Shown here in pieces: positions 16,950 through 23,888 of a DNA stretch of 39,443 bases. Location: positions 1-39,443 of the forward strand of contig DXZN01000012.1 in NCBI GenBank assembly GCA_019419645.1. Direction: 5' to 3'. The position numbers and the translations under genes are program-made. The stretch comes from Collinsella sp. (GTDB taxonomy: Bacteria; Actinomycetota; Coriobacteriia; Coriobacteriales; Coriobacteriaceae). The notes beneath the pieces were generated by a model, which worked only from the letters and a program-made list of their open reading frames with translations, was not told the DNA's origin and did not search any database. How positions within the stretch are numbered: the first letter of the stretch is position 1; each line of letters opens with the position of its first letter.

Positions 16950-17534
16950 CTACTCACCTCCCAGCGGCGCGGAGCCCACGTGGGAACCCGGCGCGACGTC
17001 ATTGATCTCGACAGCGGTACGGCCGTCGACTTCCTTCATATATAGGTGCACGTTCTCCTCATGCGACGAGGGAACGTTCTTGCCGACAAAGTCCGGAGAG
17101 ATGGGGAGCTCGCGGTGGCCGCGGTCAACGAGGACTGCCAGCTCAATGCGGCTCGGACGGCCCAGGTCCATGACGGCGTCGAGAGCGGCGCGAATGGTAC
17201 GGCCCGTATACAGGATGTCGTCCACCAGCACGACGCGCTTGCCGTCGACGCTAAAGGGAATGTTGGTGGCGTGGATCGCGGGAGCGAAATTGGTAGCGTA
17301 GTCATCGCGGTAGAAGCTGATGTCGAGGCTGCCGAGCGGAACGTCGACGCCCTCGATCTCCTTGATCTCCTCGGCGAGCTTCTTTGCCAGAAGGTCGCCG
17401 CGCGTGACGATGCCGACCAGAGCGAGGTCTTCACAGCCCTCGTTGCGCTCGAGAATCTCGTGCGCGATGCGGGTCATCGCTCGATTGACGGCGGTCTCGT
17501 CCATGATGACCGCCTTGGGGGAAGTCGTGCCCAT
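16950..17534 (-). CDS. pyrR: Bifunctional pyr operon regulator / uracil phosphoribosyltransferase PyrR
   Basis: 194 aa. In the family PyrR binds pyr leader mRNA in response to UMP/UTP and promotes termination; many members also have uracil phosphoribosyltransferase activity. The PRPP-binding motif VVLVDDILYTGRT is at 101-113. VGIVTRGDLLA, LGSLDISFYRDD and LVDRGHRELPI match PyrR blocks. ATG at 17534 after GGAAGGAG. It is the first gene of the operon, directly behind a terminator with an overlapping antiterminator (17574-17671), as expected for PyrR-controlled attenuation. Confidence 0.96.
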   Translation of the reverse strand: MGTTSPKAVIMDETAVNRAMTRIAHEILERNEGCEDLALVGIVTRGDLLAKKLAEEIKEIEGVDVPLGSLDISFYRDDYATNFAPAIHATNIPFSVDGKRVVLVDDILYTGRTIRAALDAVMDLGRPSRIELAVLVDRGHRELPISPDFVGKNVPSSHEENVHLYMKEVDGRTAVEINDVAPGSHVGSAPLGGE

Positions 17535-17573
17535 CGATCTCCTTCCTCACATGTCTTGACTGCTGACACAGTC

Positions 17574-17671
17574 AAAAAAAATAGATGCCCGACCGCTCAA
17601 AGCGGACCAGACACCCACAGGAAGGGCTGCTCTTTGGCAGCTATGTAATTCCATGTGGGTATCTCGTACCC
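17574..17671 (-). promoter_or_regulatory. pyr operon attenuator leader
   Basis: Three overlapping RNA structures are visible on the minus strand. The terminator pairs 17601-17615 with 17584-17597 (14 bp with G-U pairs and one bulge, loop TTG) and is followed by TATTTTTTTT (17574-17583). The antiterminator pairs GATACCCACA (17654-17663) with TGTGGGTGTC (17610-17619) and consumes the left terminator arm. Inside it sits a small hairpin GCTGC-CAAAGA-GCAGC (17626-17641). Upstream, GGGTA/TACCC (17657-17671) can sequester the antiterminator arm as an anti-antiterminator. This is the architecture of PyrR-mediated attenuation. A textbook PyrR-binding loop was not recognised. Confidence 0.8.
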
Positions 17672-17923
17672 CTTTAATGGTCAAGGGATAGTGTAGCCAA
17701 CCTCGAGCTTAATTGCGAGCATAAATACAGGGCAATCCGTAAACGGAGCCCAATGCTCAATAAACCTATATATATTTGTGGGACGAGCTTGAAAACGTAC
17801 GCACGAGCTGGCATAATCCCCTCTGCTGCACGCAAAACGGATCTACGTCCAGGGCCGTGGCGTGAGCACTATCGCCAAAAGAGAAATATCTCTGTGTAGA
17901 TTACGCACAGGGAACTGCTTCTG

Positions 17924-17932
17924 TGCTATAGT
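17924..17932 (+). promoter_or_regulatory. rpmB promoter (extended -10)
   Basis: TGCTATAGT: TATAGT at 17927-17932 with TGn immediately upstream. The hexamer 17 nt further upstream, CGCACA, is a poor -35. It lies about 55 nt before the rpmB ATG and is identical to the rpsT -10. Confidence 0.65.
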
Positions 17933-17986
17933 TCAGGCTTGTTTGTTAACGCGACATGTTCGTTTGTCGCCCAAGGAGGGTCAGTT

Positions 17987-18175
17987 ATGTCCAAAGTTTG
18001 CGAAGTTTGCGGTAAGCACCCCGTTGCCGGTCGCTCCATCAGCCACTCTCACCGCGTCACCAACCGTAAGTTCCGCCCCAACATCCAGCGCGTCTACGTC
18101 GTCGTCGATGGTCACCGTCGCAAGATGAACGTTTGCTCCACCTGCCTCAAGTCCGGCAAGGTTGCGCGCTCCTAA
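17987..18175 (+). CDS. rpmB: 50S ribosomal protein L28
   Basis: 62 aa. The sequence MSKVCEVCGKHPVAGRSISH, then RKFRPNIQRV and KMNVCSTCLKSGKV, is characteristic of L28. Two CxxC pairs (CEVC, CSTC) indicate the zinc-binding (C+) form. AAGGAGG at 17973-17979 precedes the ATG with 7-nt spacing. Monocistronic, with its own promoter and terminator, divergent from the pyr operon. Confidence 0.96.
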   Translation: MSKVCEVCGKHPVAGRSISHSHRVTNRKFRPNIQRVYVVVDGHRRKMNVCSTCLKSGKVARS

Positions 18176-18245
18176 ATAAGGTCTTACCAACAAGTACCTC
18201 GGACTCTCCGGGTCAAAGACCTCGCGTTCACATAGAACTTACCAA

Positions 18246-18276
18246 AGGCGCTCTCCCCTACGGAGGGCGCCTTTTT
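18246..18276 (+). terminator. rpmB intrinsic terminator
   Basis: An 11-bp stem AGGCGCTCTCC (18246-18256) / GGAGGGCGCCT (18262-18272) with one G-U pair and a 5-nt loop is followed by CTTTTTG. It lies 70 nt after rpmB. Confidence 0.9.
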
Positions 18277-18277
18277 G

Positions 18278-18339
18278 CACTCATTGGGGACAGGCTTACA
18301 TGAGCGAAAACACCCGTGTAAGCCTGTCCCCAATGAGTG
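18278..18339. repeat. Long perfect palindrome with GGGGACAG/CTGTCCCC (REP-like)
   Basis: Two perfectly complementary 23-nt arms (18278-18300 and 18317-18339) surround a 16-nt spacer. The arms contain ATTGGGGACAGGCTTACA and its complement. No T run follows, and the rpmB terminator lies just upstream, so this is not needed for termination. GGGGAC-type palindromes of this kind are typical of REP/BIME-like elements moved by RAYT (Y1) transposases; that link is inference and no transposase is in the window. Confidence 0.7.
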
Positions 18340-18364
18340 GGGCGATACTATAGGAAAGTTTAGT

Positions 18365-18394
18365 TAAAACGCTTCAGTATATTGAAGCGTTTTA
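18365..18394 (+). promoter_or_regulatory. Operator-like palindrome upstream of adhE
   Basis: A perfect 12-bp inverted repeat TAAAACGCTTCA-GTATAT-TGAAGCGTTTTA. It ends 43 nt before the adhE extended -10. It could bind a dimeric regulator of fermentative genes. It does not match the Rex consensus with TTGTGA half-sites. A weak bidirectional terminator is the alternative reading. Confidence 0.5.
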
Positions 18395-18437
18395 GTGTGC
18401 CTTTTACAGGAATCTGACCGCTCGCCGAATAATTTCT

Positions 18438-18446
18438 TGCTATCAT
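18438..18446 (+). promoter_or_regulatory. adhE promoter (extended -10)
   Basis: TGCTATCAT: TATCAT at 18441-18446 with TGn upstream. There is no good -35 at 17 nt; CTGACC at 18414-18419 is too far. The leader to the ATG is about 34 nt and includes AAGGAG (18475-18480). Confidence 0.6.
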
Positions 18447-18486
18447 GCAAGACGTAGGGTAAATCTCCGATCGCAAGGAGACACAA

Positions 18487-21135
18487 ATGGTGAAAAAGTC
18501 ACCGGAAAACACTACTCCCGCAATTGTGGACAACGTAGAGGCGCTTGAGGCTAAGCTCGCTCAGATGCGAGAGGCCCAGGCGCTTTTTGCTACGTACACG
18601 CAGGAGCAGGTCGACAAGATCTTCTATGAGGCTGCCATGGCTGCCAACAAGGCTCGTATCCCGTTGGCGAAGATGGCCATCGAGGAGACCGGCCGCGGCG
18701 TTCTTGAGGACAAGGTCATCAAGAACCACTACGCCGCAGAGTACATCTACAACGCTTACAAGAACACCAAGACCTGTGGTGTCCTGGAGCGCGACGAGGC
18801 TTACGGCATCACCAAGATCGCCGAGCCCATCGGCATCGTGGGCGCCGTCATCCCGACGACCAACCCCACTTCTACCGCGATCTTCAAGACGCTGATCAGC
18901 CTGAAGACCCGCAACGCCATCATCATCTCCCCGCACCCGGCTGCCGCCAAGTGCACCATCGCCGCTGCCAAGCTCGTGCTTGACGCCGCCGTCAAGGCCG
19001 GTGCCCCCGAGGGCATCATCGGCTGGGTTGATGTCCCCTCCATCGAGCTGACCAACATGGTCATGCGCGACGTCGACATCATCCTCGCCACCGGTGGCCC
19101 GGGCATGGTCAAGGCCGCTTACTCCTCGGGCAAGCCCGCGCTGGGCGTTGGCGCCGGTAACACCCCGGTCGTCATCGACGACACCGCCGACGTGCTGCTC
19201 GCCGTCAACTCCATCATCCACTCCAAGACCTTCGACAACGGCATGATCTGCGCTTCCGAGCAGTCCGTGACCGTCATCGACACCATCTATGACCAGGTCA
19301 AGGCCGAGTTCCAGAAGCGCGGCTGCTACTTCGTCAAGCAGGGTGCCGAGATGGAGGCCCTGCGTGCCGCCATGTTCAAGAACGGCGCTCTCGATCACCG
19401 CATCCCCGGCATGGCTGCCGCCAAGATCGCCGAGCTCGCCGGCATCGAGGTTCCCGCCAAGACCAAGATCCTGATCGCCGAGGTCACCTCCACCGACCCC
19501 GCCAAGGAGGAGTTCTCCCACGAGAAGCTCTCCCCGGTCCTGGCCATGTACCACGCCAAGGACTTCCAGGAGGCCGTCGACAAGGCCGAGCACCTGGTGC
19601 TCGCCGGTGGCCCGGGCCACACCGCCTCTCTGTACGTGCACCCCGCCCAGGCCGAGAAGATCAGCCTGTTCGAGCACGTCATGAAGGCCTGCCGTATCGT
19701 CATCAACACCCCGTCCTCGCACGGCGGCATCGGTGACCTGTACAACTTTGGCATGAAGCCGTCTCTGACCCTGGGCTGCGGCTCCTGGGGCGGCAACTCC
19801 GTCTCCGAGAACGTTGGGGTGAAGCACTTGATCAACGTTAAGACTGTGGCCGAGCGCCGTGAGAACATGCTGTGGTTCCGCGCTCCCGAGAAGGTCTACT
19901 TCAAGAAGGGTTCCACGCCCGTCGCCCTCGACGAGCTCGGTACCGTCATGGGCAAGAAGCGCGCCTTCATCGTCACCGACCAGTTCCTCTTCAAGAATGG
20001 CAACACCCGCGCCATCGAGGCCAAGCTCGACGAGATGGGCATCGCCCACGACTGCTTCTATGACGTCGAGCCCGATCCGTCGCTGCAGTGCGCACGTCGC
20101 GGCGCCAAGCAGATGGCCCTCTTTGAGCCGGACGTCATCATCGCCGTCGGCGGTGGCTCCGCTATGGACGCCGGCAAGATCATGTGGATGATGTACGAGC
20201 ACCCCGAGTGCAAGTTTGAGGACATGGCCATGGACTTCATGGACATCCGCAAGCGTATCTTCACCTTCCCCGAGATGGGCAAGAAGGCCTACTTCGTTGC
20301 CGTCCCGACCTCTTCGGGTACCGGCTCCGAGTGCACGCCGTTCGCCATCATCACCGACAAGGAGACCGGCATCAAGTGGCCGCTCGCCGACTACGCGCTG
20401 CTCCCCAACATGGCTATCGTCGACGCCGACAACTGCATGACCGCCCCGCGCGGCCTGACCGCTGCCTCCGGCATCGACGTCATGACCCACGCCATCGAGT
20501 CCTACGTCTCCATCATGGCTTCCGACTACACTAAGGGCCTCTCCGAGCGCGCTGCTAAGCTCGTCTTCGAGAACCTGCCCTCCAGCTTCACGAACGGTGC
20601 CAAGGACCCGCATGCCCGCGAGGAGATGCACAACGCCTCCTGCATGGCCGGTATGGCCTTCGCCAACGCCTTCCTGGGCCTCAACCACTCCATGGCCCAC
20701 AAGCTCGGCGCTTTCCATCACCTGCCCCACGGCCTCGCAAACGCCGTCATCCTGACCCGCGTTATGCGCTACAACGCCGCCGAGGCTCCCGTCAAGATGG
20801 GTACCTTCTCCCAGTATCCTTACCCCAACGCGCTGCACAACTACGCCGAGATGGCCAAGTACTGCGGCATCGAGGGCAAGGACGACAAGGAGGTCTTCGA
20901 GAACTTCATCACGAAGCTCGAGGAGCTCAAGGACTTCATCGGTGTCAAGAAGACCATCGCCGACTACGGTGTTGACGAGCAGTACTTCCTCGACACCCTC
21001 GACGAGATGACCGAGCAGGCATTCAACGACCAGTGCACCGGCGCTAACCCGCGCTACCCGCTCATGAGCGAGATCAAGGAGCTCTACCTGGACGCCTACT
21101 ACGGCCGCGAGCCCCAGGACTACGCCGTCTGCTAG
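18487..21135 (+). CDS. adhE: Bifunctional acetaldehyde-CoA / alcohol dehydrogenase AdhE
   Basis: 882 aa. Reduces acetyl-CoA to acetaldehyde and then to ethanol, reoxidising two NADH, and typically assembles into spirosomes. The N-terminal aldehyde dehydrogenase domain (to about 440) has NPTSTAIFK and the catalytic C255 in NGMICASEQS. The C-terminal iron-dependent alcohol dehydrogenase domain has VGGGSAMDAGK (NAD binding), TSSGTGSECTP, and iron-binding histidines in LNHSMAHKLGAFHHLPHG. ATG at 18487 after AAGGAG with 6-nt spacing. Codons are strongly biased to C-ending forms, as expected for a very highly expressed fermentative enzyme. It heads the plus-strand island and is followed by a kinase-like gene. 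Confidence 0.98.
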   Translation: MVKKSPENTTPAIVDNVEALEAKLAQMREAQALFATYTQEQVDKIFYEAAMAANKARIPLAKMAIEETGRGVLEDKVIKNHYAAEYIYNAYKNTKTCGVLERDEAYGITKIAEPIGIVGAVIPTTNPTSTAIFKTLISLKTRNAIIISPHPAAAKCTIAAAKLVLDAAVKAGAPEGIIGWVDVPSIELTNMVMRDVDIILATGGPGMVKAAYSSGKPALGVGAGNTPVVIDDTADVLLAVNSIIHSKTFDNGMICASEQSVTVIDTIYDQVKAEFQKRGCYFVKQGAEMEALRAAMFKNGALDHRIPGMAAAKIAELAGIEVPAKTKILIAEVTSTDPAKEEFSHEKLSPVLAMYHAKDFQEAVDKAEHLVLAGGPGHTASLYVHPAQAEKISLFEHVMKACRIVINTPSSHGGIGDLYNFGMKPSLTLGCGSWGGNSVSENVGVKHLINVKTVAERRENMLWFRAPEKVYFKKGSTPVALDELGTVMGKKRAFIVTDQFLFKNGNTRAIEAKLDEMGIAHDCFYDVEPDPSLQCARRGAKQMALFEPDVIIAVGGGSAMDAGKIMWMMYEHPECKFEDMAMDFMDIRKRIFTFPEMGKKAYFVAVPTSSGTGSECTPFAIITDKETGIKWPLADYALLPNMAIVDADNCMTAPRGLTAASGIDVMTHAIESYVSIMASDYTKGLSERAAKLVFENLPSSFTNGAKDPHAREEMHNASCMAGMAFANAFLGLNHSMAHKLGAFHHLPHGLANAVILTRVMRYNAAEAPVKMGTFSQYPYPNALHNYAEMAKYCGIEGKDDKEVFENFITKLEELKDFIGVKKTIADYGVDEQYFLDTLDEMTEQAFNDQCTGANPRYPLMSEIKELYLDAYYGREPQDYAVC

Positions 21136-21154
21136 TTTTTAGCACGGTTATTTG

Positions 21155-21190
21155 CGGCGGGGGTGCACGGGTGTACGCACGCCCCCGCCG
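21155..21190 (+). other. GC-rich hairpin between adhE and the kinase gene
   Basis: CGGCGGGGG (21155-21163) pairs perfectly with CCCCCGCCG (21182-21190), with further pairing inside. Only TTGCTTCT follows, so termination would be weak. It probably reduces read-through from adhE into the downstream gene or protects the adhE mRNA 3' end. Confidence 0.6.
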
Positions 21191-21223
21191 TTGCTTCTAT
21201 CGCATCGTTGAAAGGATGCAATC

Positions 21224-21988
21224 ATGCTGCTCCCCGATTCCAAGACCGAGCTCGTCCGTCGCGGCAACAAGGTCGTTTACGACCTGGGCGACAAGATCGT
21301 CAAGGTCTTTAACGAGACCAAGCCCGTCTCCGACGTGTTCAACGAGGCTTTGAATCTTGCCCGCATCAATGAGTGCGGCATCCGCAGCCCCAAGGCTCTC
21401 GAGGTTTCCCAGCTCGAGAACGCCAACGGCTGGGCTCTCGTGACCGAGAAGGTTCCGGGCACCACCCTTGCCGAGAAGATGACTGCCGAGCCCCAGCGCT
21501 TTGGTGAGTACCTCGAGATGTTCGTCGACCTCCAGATCGAGATCCACGGCTACACCTCCCCGCTGCTCAACCGTCAGCGCGATAAGTTCGCCCGCATGAT
21601 CGACAGCCTCGATCAGCTCAATGCCACCACGCGCTACAACCTTCAGGAGCGTCTGGACGGCATGACCAAGGAGTTCAAGGTCTGCCACGGCGACTTCAAC
21701 CCCTCCAACGTCATCGTCGGCGACGACGGCCAGCTGTACGTCTGCGACTGGGCACATGCCACCCAGGGCTCCCCTGCTGCCGACGTTGCCACCACCTACC
21801 TGCTCTTTGCCCTCAACAGCAAGGACCAGGCTGAGGCCTACCTGGAGCTCTACTGCGACCGCGCCGATATGCCCATGCAGGTCGTGCGTCAGTGGACGAG
21901 CATCGTCGCCGCTTCCGAGCTCGCTCGTAAGCGCAACGTGAACGATGAGTTCCTTAAGAACTGGATCGACGTCGTCGATTATCAGTAG
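21224..21988 (+). CDS. APH/choline-kinase-fold phosphotransferase of unknown substrate
   Basis: 254 aa. Shows the Brenner motif of the aminoglycoside-phosphotransferase/choline-kinase fold: HGDFNPSN (155-162, catalytic D157, metal-binding N162), then the metal-binding acidic residue in VCDWAHATQGSPAADVAT (D175). An N-terminal lobe with KIVKVFN (probable ATP-binding lysine) and VTEKVPGTTLAEKM is present. Substrate cannot be assigned; aminoglycoside resistance is not implied. AAAGGA lies 8 nt before the ATG. Codon use resembles that of adhE, so it may be well expressed. It lies 88 nt after adhE on the same strand with a hairpin between, and ends at a strong terminator. Confidence 0.85.
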   Translation: MLLPDSKTELVRRGNKVVYDLGDKIVKVFNETKPVSDVFNEALNLARINECGIRSPKALEVSQLENANGWALVTEKVPGTTLAEKMTAEPQRFGEYLEMFVDLQIEIHGYTSPLLNRQRDKFARMIDSLDQLNATTRYNLQERLDGMTKEFKVCHGDFNPSNVIVGDDGQLYVCDWAHATQGSPAADVATTYLLFALNSKDQAEAYLELYCDRADMPMQVVRQWTSIVAASELARKRNVNDEFLKNWIDVVDYQ

Positions 21989-22020
21989 TATCTGAGCGAT
22001 TTATTTCGCATCGGAGGCAC

Positions 22021-22064
22021 AAAGGAAAACCCCGCAGCTCATTTGGGCTGTGGGGTTTTCCTTT
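22021..22064 (+). terminator. Terminator after the kinase gene
   Basis: An 18-bp stem with one G-U pair (22021-22038 against 22047-22064) has an A-rich left arm and a T-rich right arm (GGGGTTTTCCTTT), so it can work in either direction. It separates the plus-strand island from convergent proS. Confidence 0.9.
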
Positions 22065-22088
22065 ACCCGTCGAGCTTATTCACGCAAC

Positions 22089-22133
22089 AAAAAAGACTGC
22101 TCCGCATCTCATCCTAAGAGAGATGCGGAGCAG
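22089..22133 (-). terminator. proS operon terminator
   Basis: A perfect 14-bp stem CTGCTCCGCATCTC (22097-22110) / 22120-22133 with a 9-nt loop is followed on the minus strand by TCTTTTTT (T run at 22089-22094). It lies 33 nt after the proS stop and closes the eight-gene operon. Confidence 0.93.
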
Positions 22134-22166
22134 GCCTGCAATTACATCTACTTGCAGAAATGTCGA

Positions 22167-23888
22167 TTAACGGCGTGCTGCCTTCACAAGCTCGGCAACC
22201 TTGGCGACGACCTCATCGATCGCCACGTCCTCGCGCTCGCCCGTGGCACGGTCCTTGAGCTCGACAGTGCCGTTCTTAAGACCGCGCTTGCCGAGCACTA
22301 CCTGATACGGGAAGCCCATAAGGTCGTTGTCGGCAAACTTAAAGCCGGGGCGCTCGTCGCGGTCATCCACGACAACCTCGATACCCTCGGCGCACAGACC
22401 CTCAACGATTTGGTCGCAGACGGTAGCGCACTCCTCCTTCTTGGGATCGAGCGGAATCACCGCGACCTCGTACGGGGCAACGGAGACCGGCCAGACGATA
22501 CCGTGCTCGTCGTTGTGCTGCTCCACGACCGCAGCAAGCGAGCGGGACACGCCAACGCCGTAGCAGCCCATGATAAGCGGCTTTTCCTTGCCATCCTCGT
22601 CCATAAAGGTGGCACCCATGGCCTCGGAATACTTGGTGCCCAGCTGGAAGACCTGGGAGACCTCGATACCGCGGGCAGCGGAGAGCGGCTTGCCGCAGTG
22701 CGGGCAGGGATCGCCGGCAACGACGGTGACCAGATCGGCCCACTCGTCGACGGTAAAATCGCGCTCGGGGCAGGCACCGGTAAAGTGATAGTCGACCTCG
22801 TTGGCACCGCAGGCCCACTGCTTGGACTCACGCAGGCTCTCGTCGCAGACCAGACGAATGCCCTCGGGAAGGTTAACCGGTCCGATAAAGCCCTTATGCA
22901 GACCGTAGGTCTGGAGCTCCTCGTCGGTCATCATGCGATAGCCCCTGCCAAAGACGTGCTCGGCCTTGCAGTCGTTGAGCTCGTGATCGCCCGGAACGAT
23001 GGCCACAACGGGCTTACCCTCGGCATCGATCAGCGCCAGGGACTTGCGCGTGCCGTTCTCGGGGAACCCAAAGAACTTGGCAACGGCCTCGATGGTGCCC
23101 ATGCCCGGAGTCTCGACCTTGGTGAGCGTACCGTCGCCGGGACCCTCGGTCACAACGACCTTGGTGCTTGCCGCCTCGTCGTCGGCAGCAAAGCCGCAAT
23201 CGTCGCAGTAGACCAGCGAAGCCTCGCCGGCCTCGGCCAGCGCCATATACTCGACGGAGGTGTCACCGCCGATCTCGCCGGAATCGGCGACGACGGGCAG
23301 GGCCTTGATGTAGCAGCGCTCGCAGATATTGGCGTAGGCCTGCTTCATCTTGTCGTACTCCTCCTGCAGGCTCTCCTGCGTGGCAGAGAAGCTGTAGGCG
23401 TCCTTCATGATGAACTCGCGACCGCGCATCAGGCCAAAGCGGGGACGGAATTCGTCGCGGAACTTATCCTGGATGTGATAGAGATTCACCGGCAGCTGCT
23501 TGTAGGAACGCAGTTCATTGCGCACCAAGGCGGTCACGGTCTCCTCGTGCGTGGGGCCGAGCACGAACTCGCGGCCGTGGCGGTCATCAAAGCGCACGAG
23601 CTCCTTGCCATAGGCATCGATACGGCCGGACTCACGCCACAGCTCGGCATCGACCATGATGGGCATCATGAGCTCCTGGGCGCCGGCAGCATCCATCTCG
23701 TCGCGCACGATGTTCTCGATCTTGCGAATCGAGCGCCAAGCAAGCGGCAGATAGGAATAGAGACCGGCGGCCTCCTTGCGAATCATGCCGGCACGAAGCA
23801 GCAGGCGATGGCTCGCAAGCTCGGCGTCGGCCGGATCCTCTTTGAGCGTCGGAGCATAAAGCTTAGACATATACATTGCTCGAGTCAT
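22167..23888 (-). CDS. proS: Prolyl-tRNA synthetase (bacterial type)
   Basis: 573 aa class II aminoacyl-tRNA synthetase. Motif 2 is in RFGLMRGREFIMKDAYSF and motif 3 in GCYGVGVSRSLAAVVEQ. The roughly 180-residue editing insertion between them (including VPGDHELND) marks the bacterial type that clears mischarged Ala. A C-terminal anticodon-binding domain starts near VAVIPLDPKKEE. Two CxxC pairs (CDDC and CPHC) are present, possibly zinc-binding. ATG at 23888 directly follows the ispG stop, with GAGGAG overlapping the end of ispG. Last gene of the operon. Confidence 0.97.
   Translation of the reverse strand: MTRAMYMSKLYAPTLKEDPADAELASHRLLLRAGMIRKEAAGLYSYLPLAWRSIRKIENIVRDEMDAAGAQELMMPIMVDAELWRESGRIDAYGKELVRFDDRHGREFVLGPTHEETVTALVRNELRSYKQLPVNLYHIQDKFRDEFRPRFGLMRGREFIMKDAYSFSATQESLQEEYDKMKQAYANICERCYIKALPVVADSGEIGGDTSVEYMALAEAGEASLVYCDDCGFAADDEAASTKVVVTEGPGDGTLTKVETPGMGTIEAVAKFFGFPENGTRKSLALIDAEGKPVVAIVPGDHELNDCKAEHVFGRGYRMMTDEELQTYGLHKGFIGPVNLPEGIRLVCDESLRESKQWACGANEVDYHFTGACPERDFTVDEWADLVTVVAGDPCPHCGKPLSAARGIEVSQVFQLGTKYSEAMGATFMDEDGKEKPLIMGCYGVGVSRSLAAVVEQHNDEHGIVWPVSVAPYEVAVIPLDPKKEECATVCDQIVEGLCAEGIEVVVDDRDERPGFKFADNDLMGFPYQVVLGKRGLKNGTVELKDRATGEREDVAIDEVVAKVAELVKAARR

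Larger units (their letters stand above)
17535..17986. other. Divergent pyrR-rpmB intergenic region
   Basis: 452 nt without a gene. It holds the pyr leader and attenuator (17574-17671, minus), the rpmB extended -10 (17924-17932, plus) and the rpmB ribosome binding site (17973-17979). The pyr promoter should lie between about 17685 and 17800. Candidates on the minus strand are TACACT near 17690 and TTTTCA-17-TATATA near 17770, but neither is convincing enough to call. Confidence 0.6.

Noticed and set aside
18365..18394. Reading of the adhE-upstream palindrome as a Rex operator
   Set aside because: Half-sites are ACGCTTCA/TGAAGCGT rather than TTGTGA/TCACAA, so only a general operator-like call is made.
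18499..20838. 779-codon minus-strand open frame opposite adhE
   Set aside because: GC-rich, strongly codon-biased adhE leaves its antisense frame open; the translation is low-complexity Gly/Val/Asp/His/Leu and resembles no family.
21224..21988. Aminoglycoside resistance gene
   Set aside because: Only the general APH/choline-kinase fold motifs are seen; there is no resistance-island context or mobile element, and codon use matches the host gene adhE.
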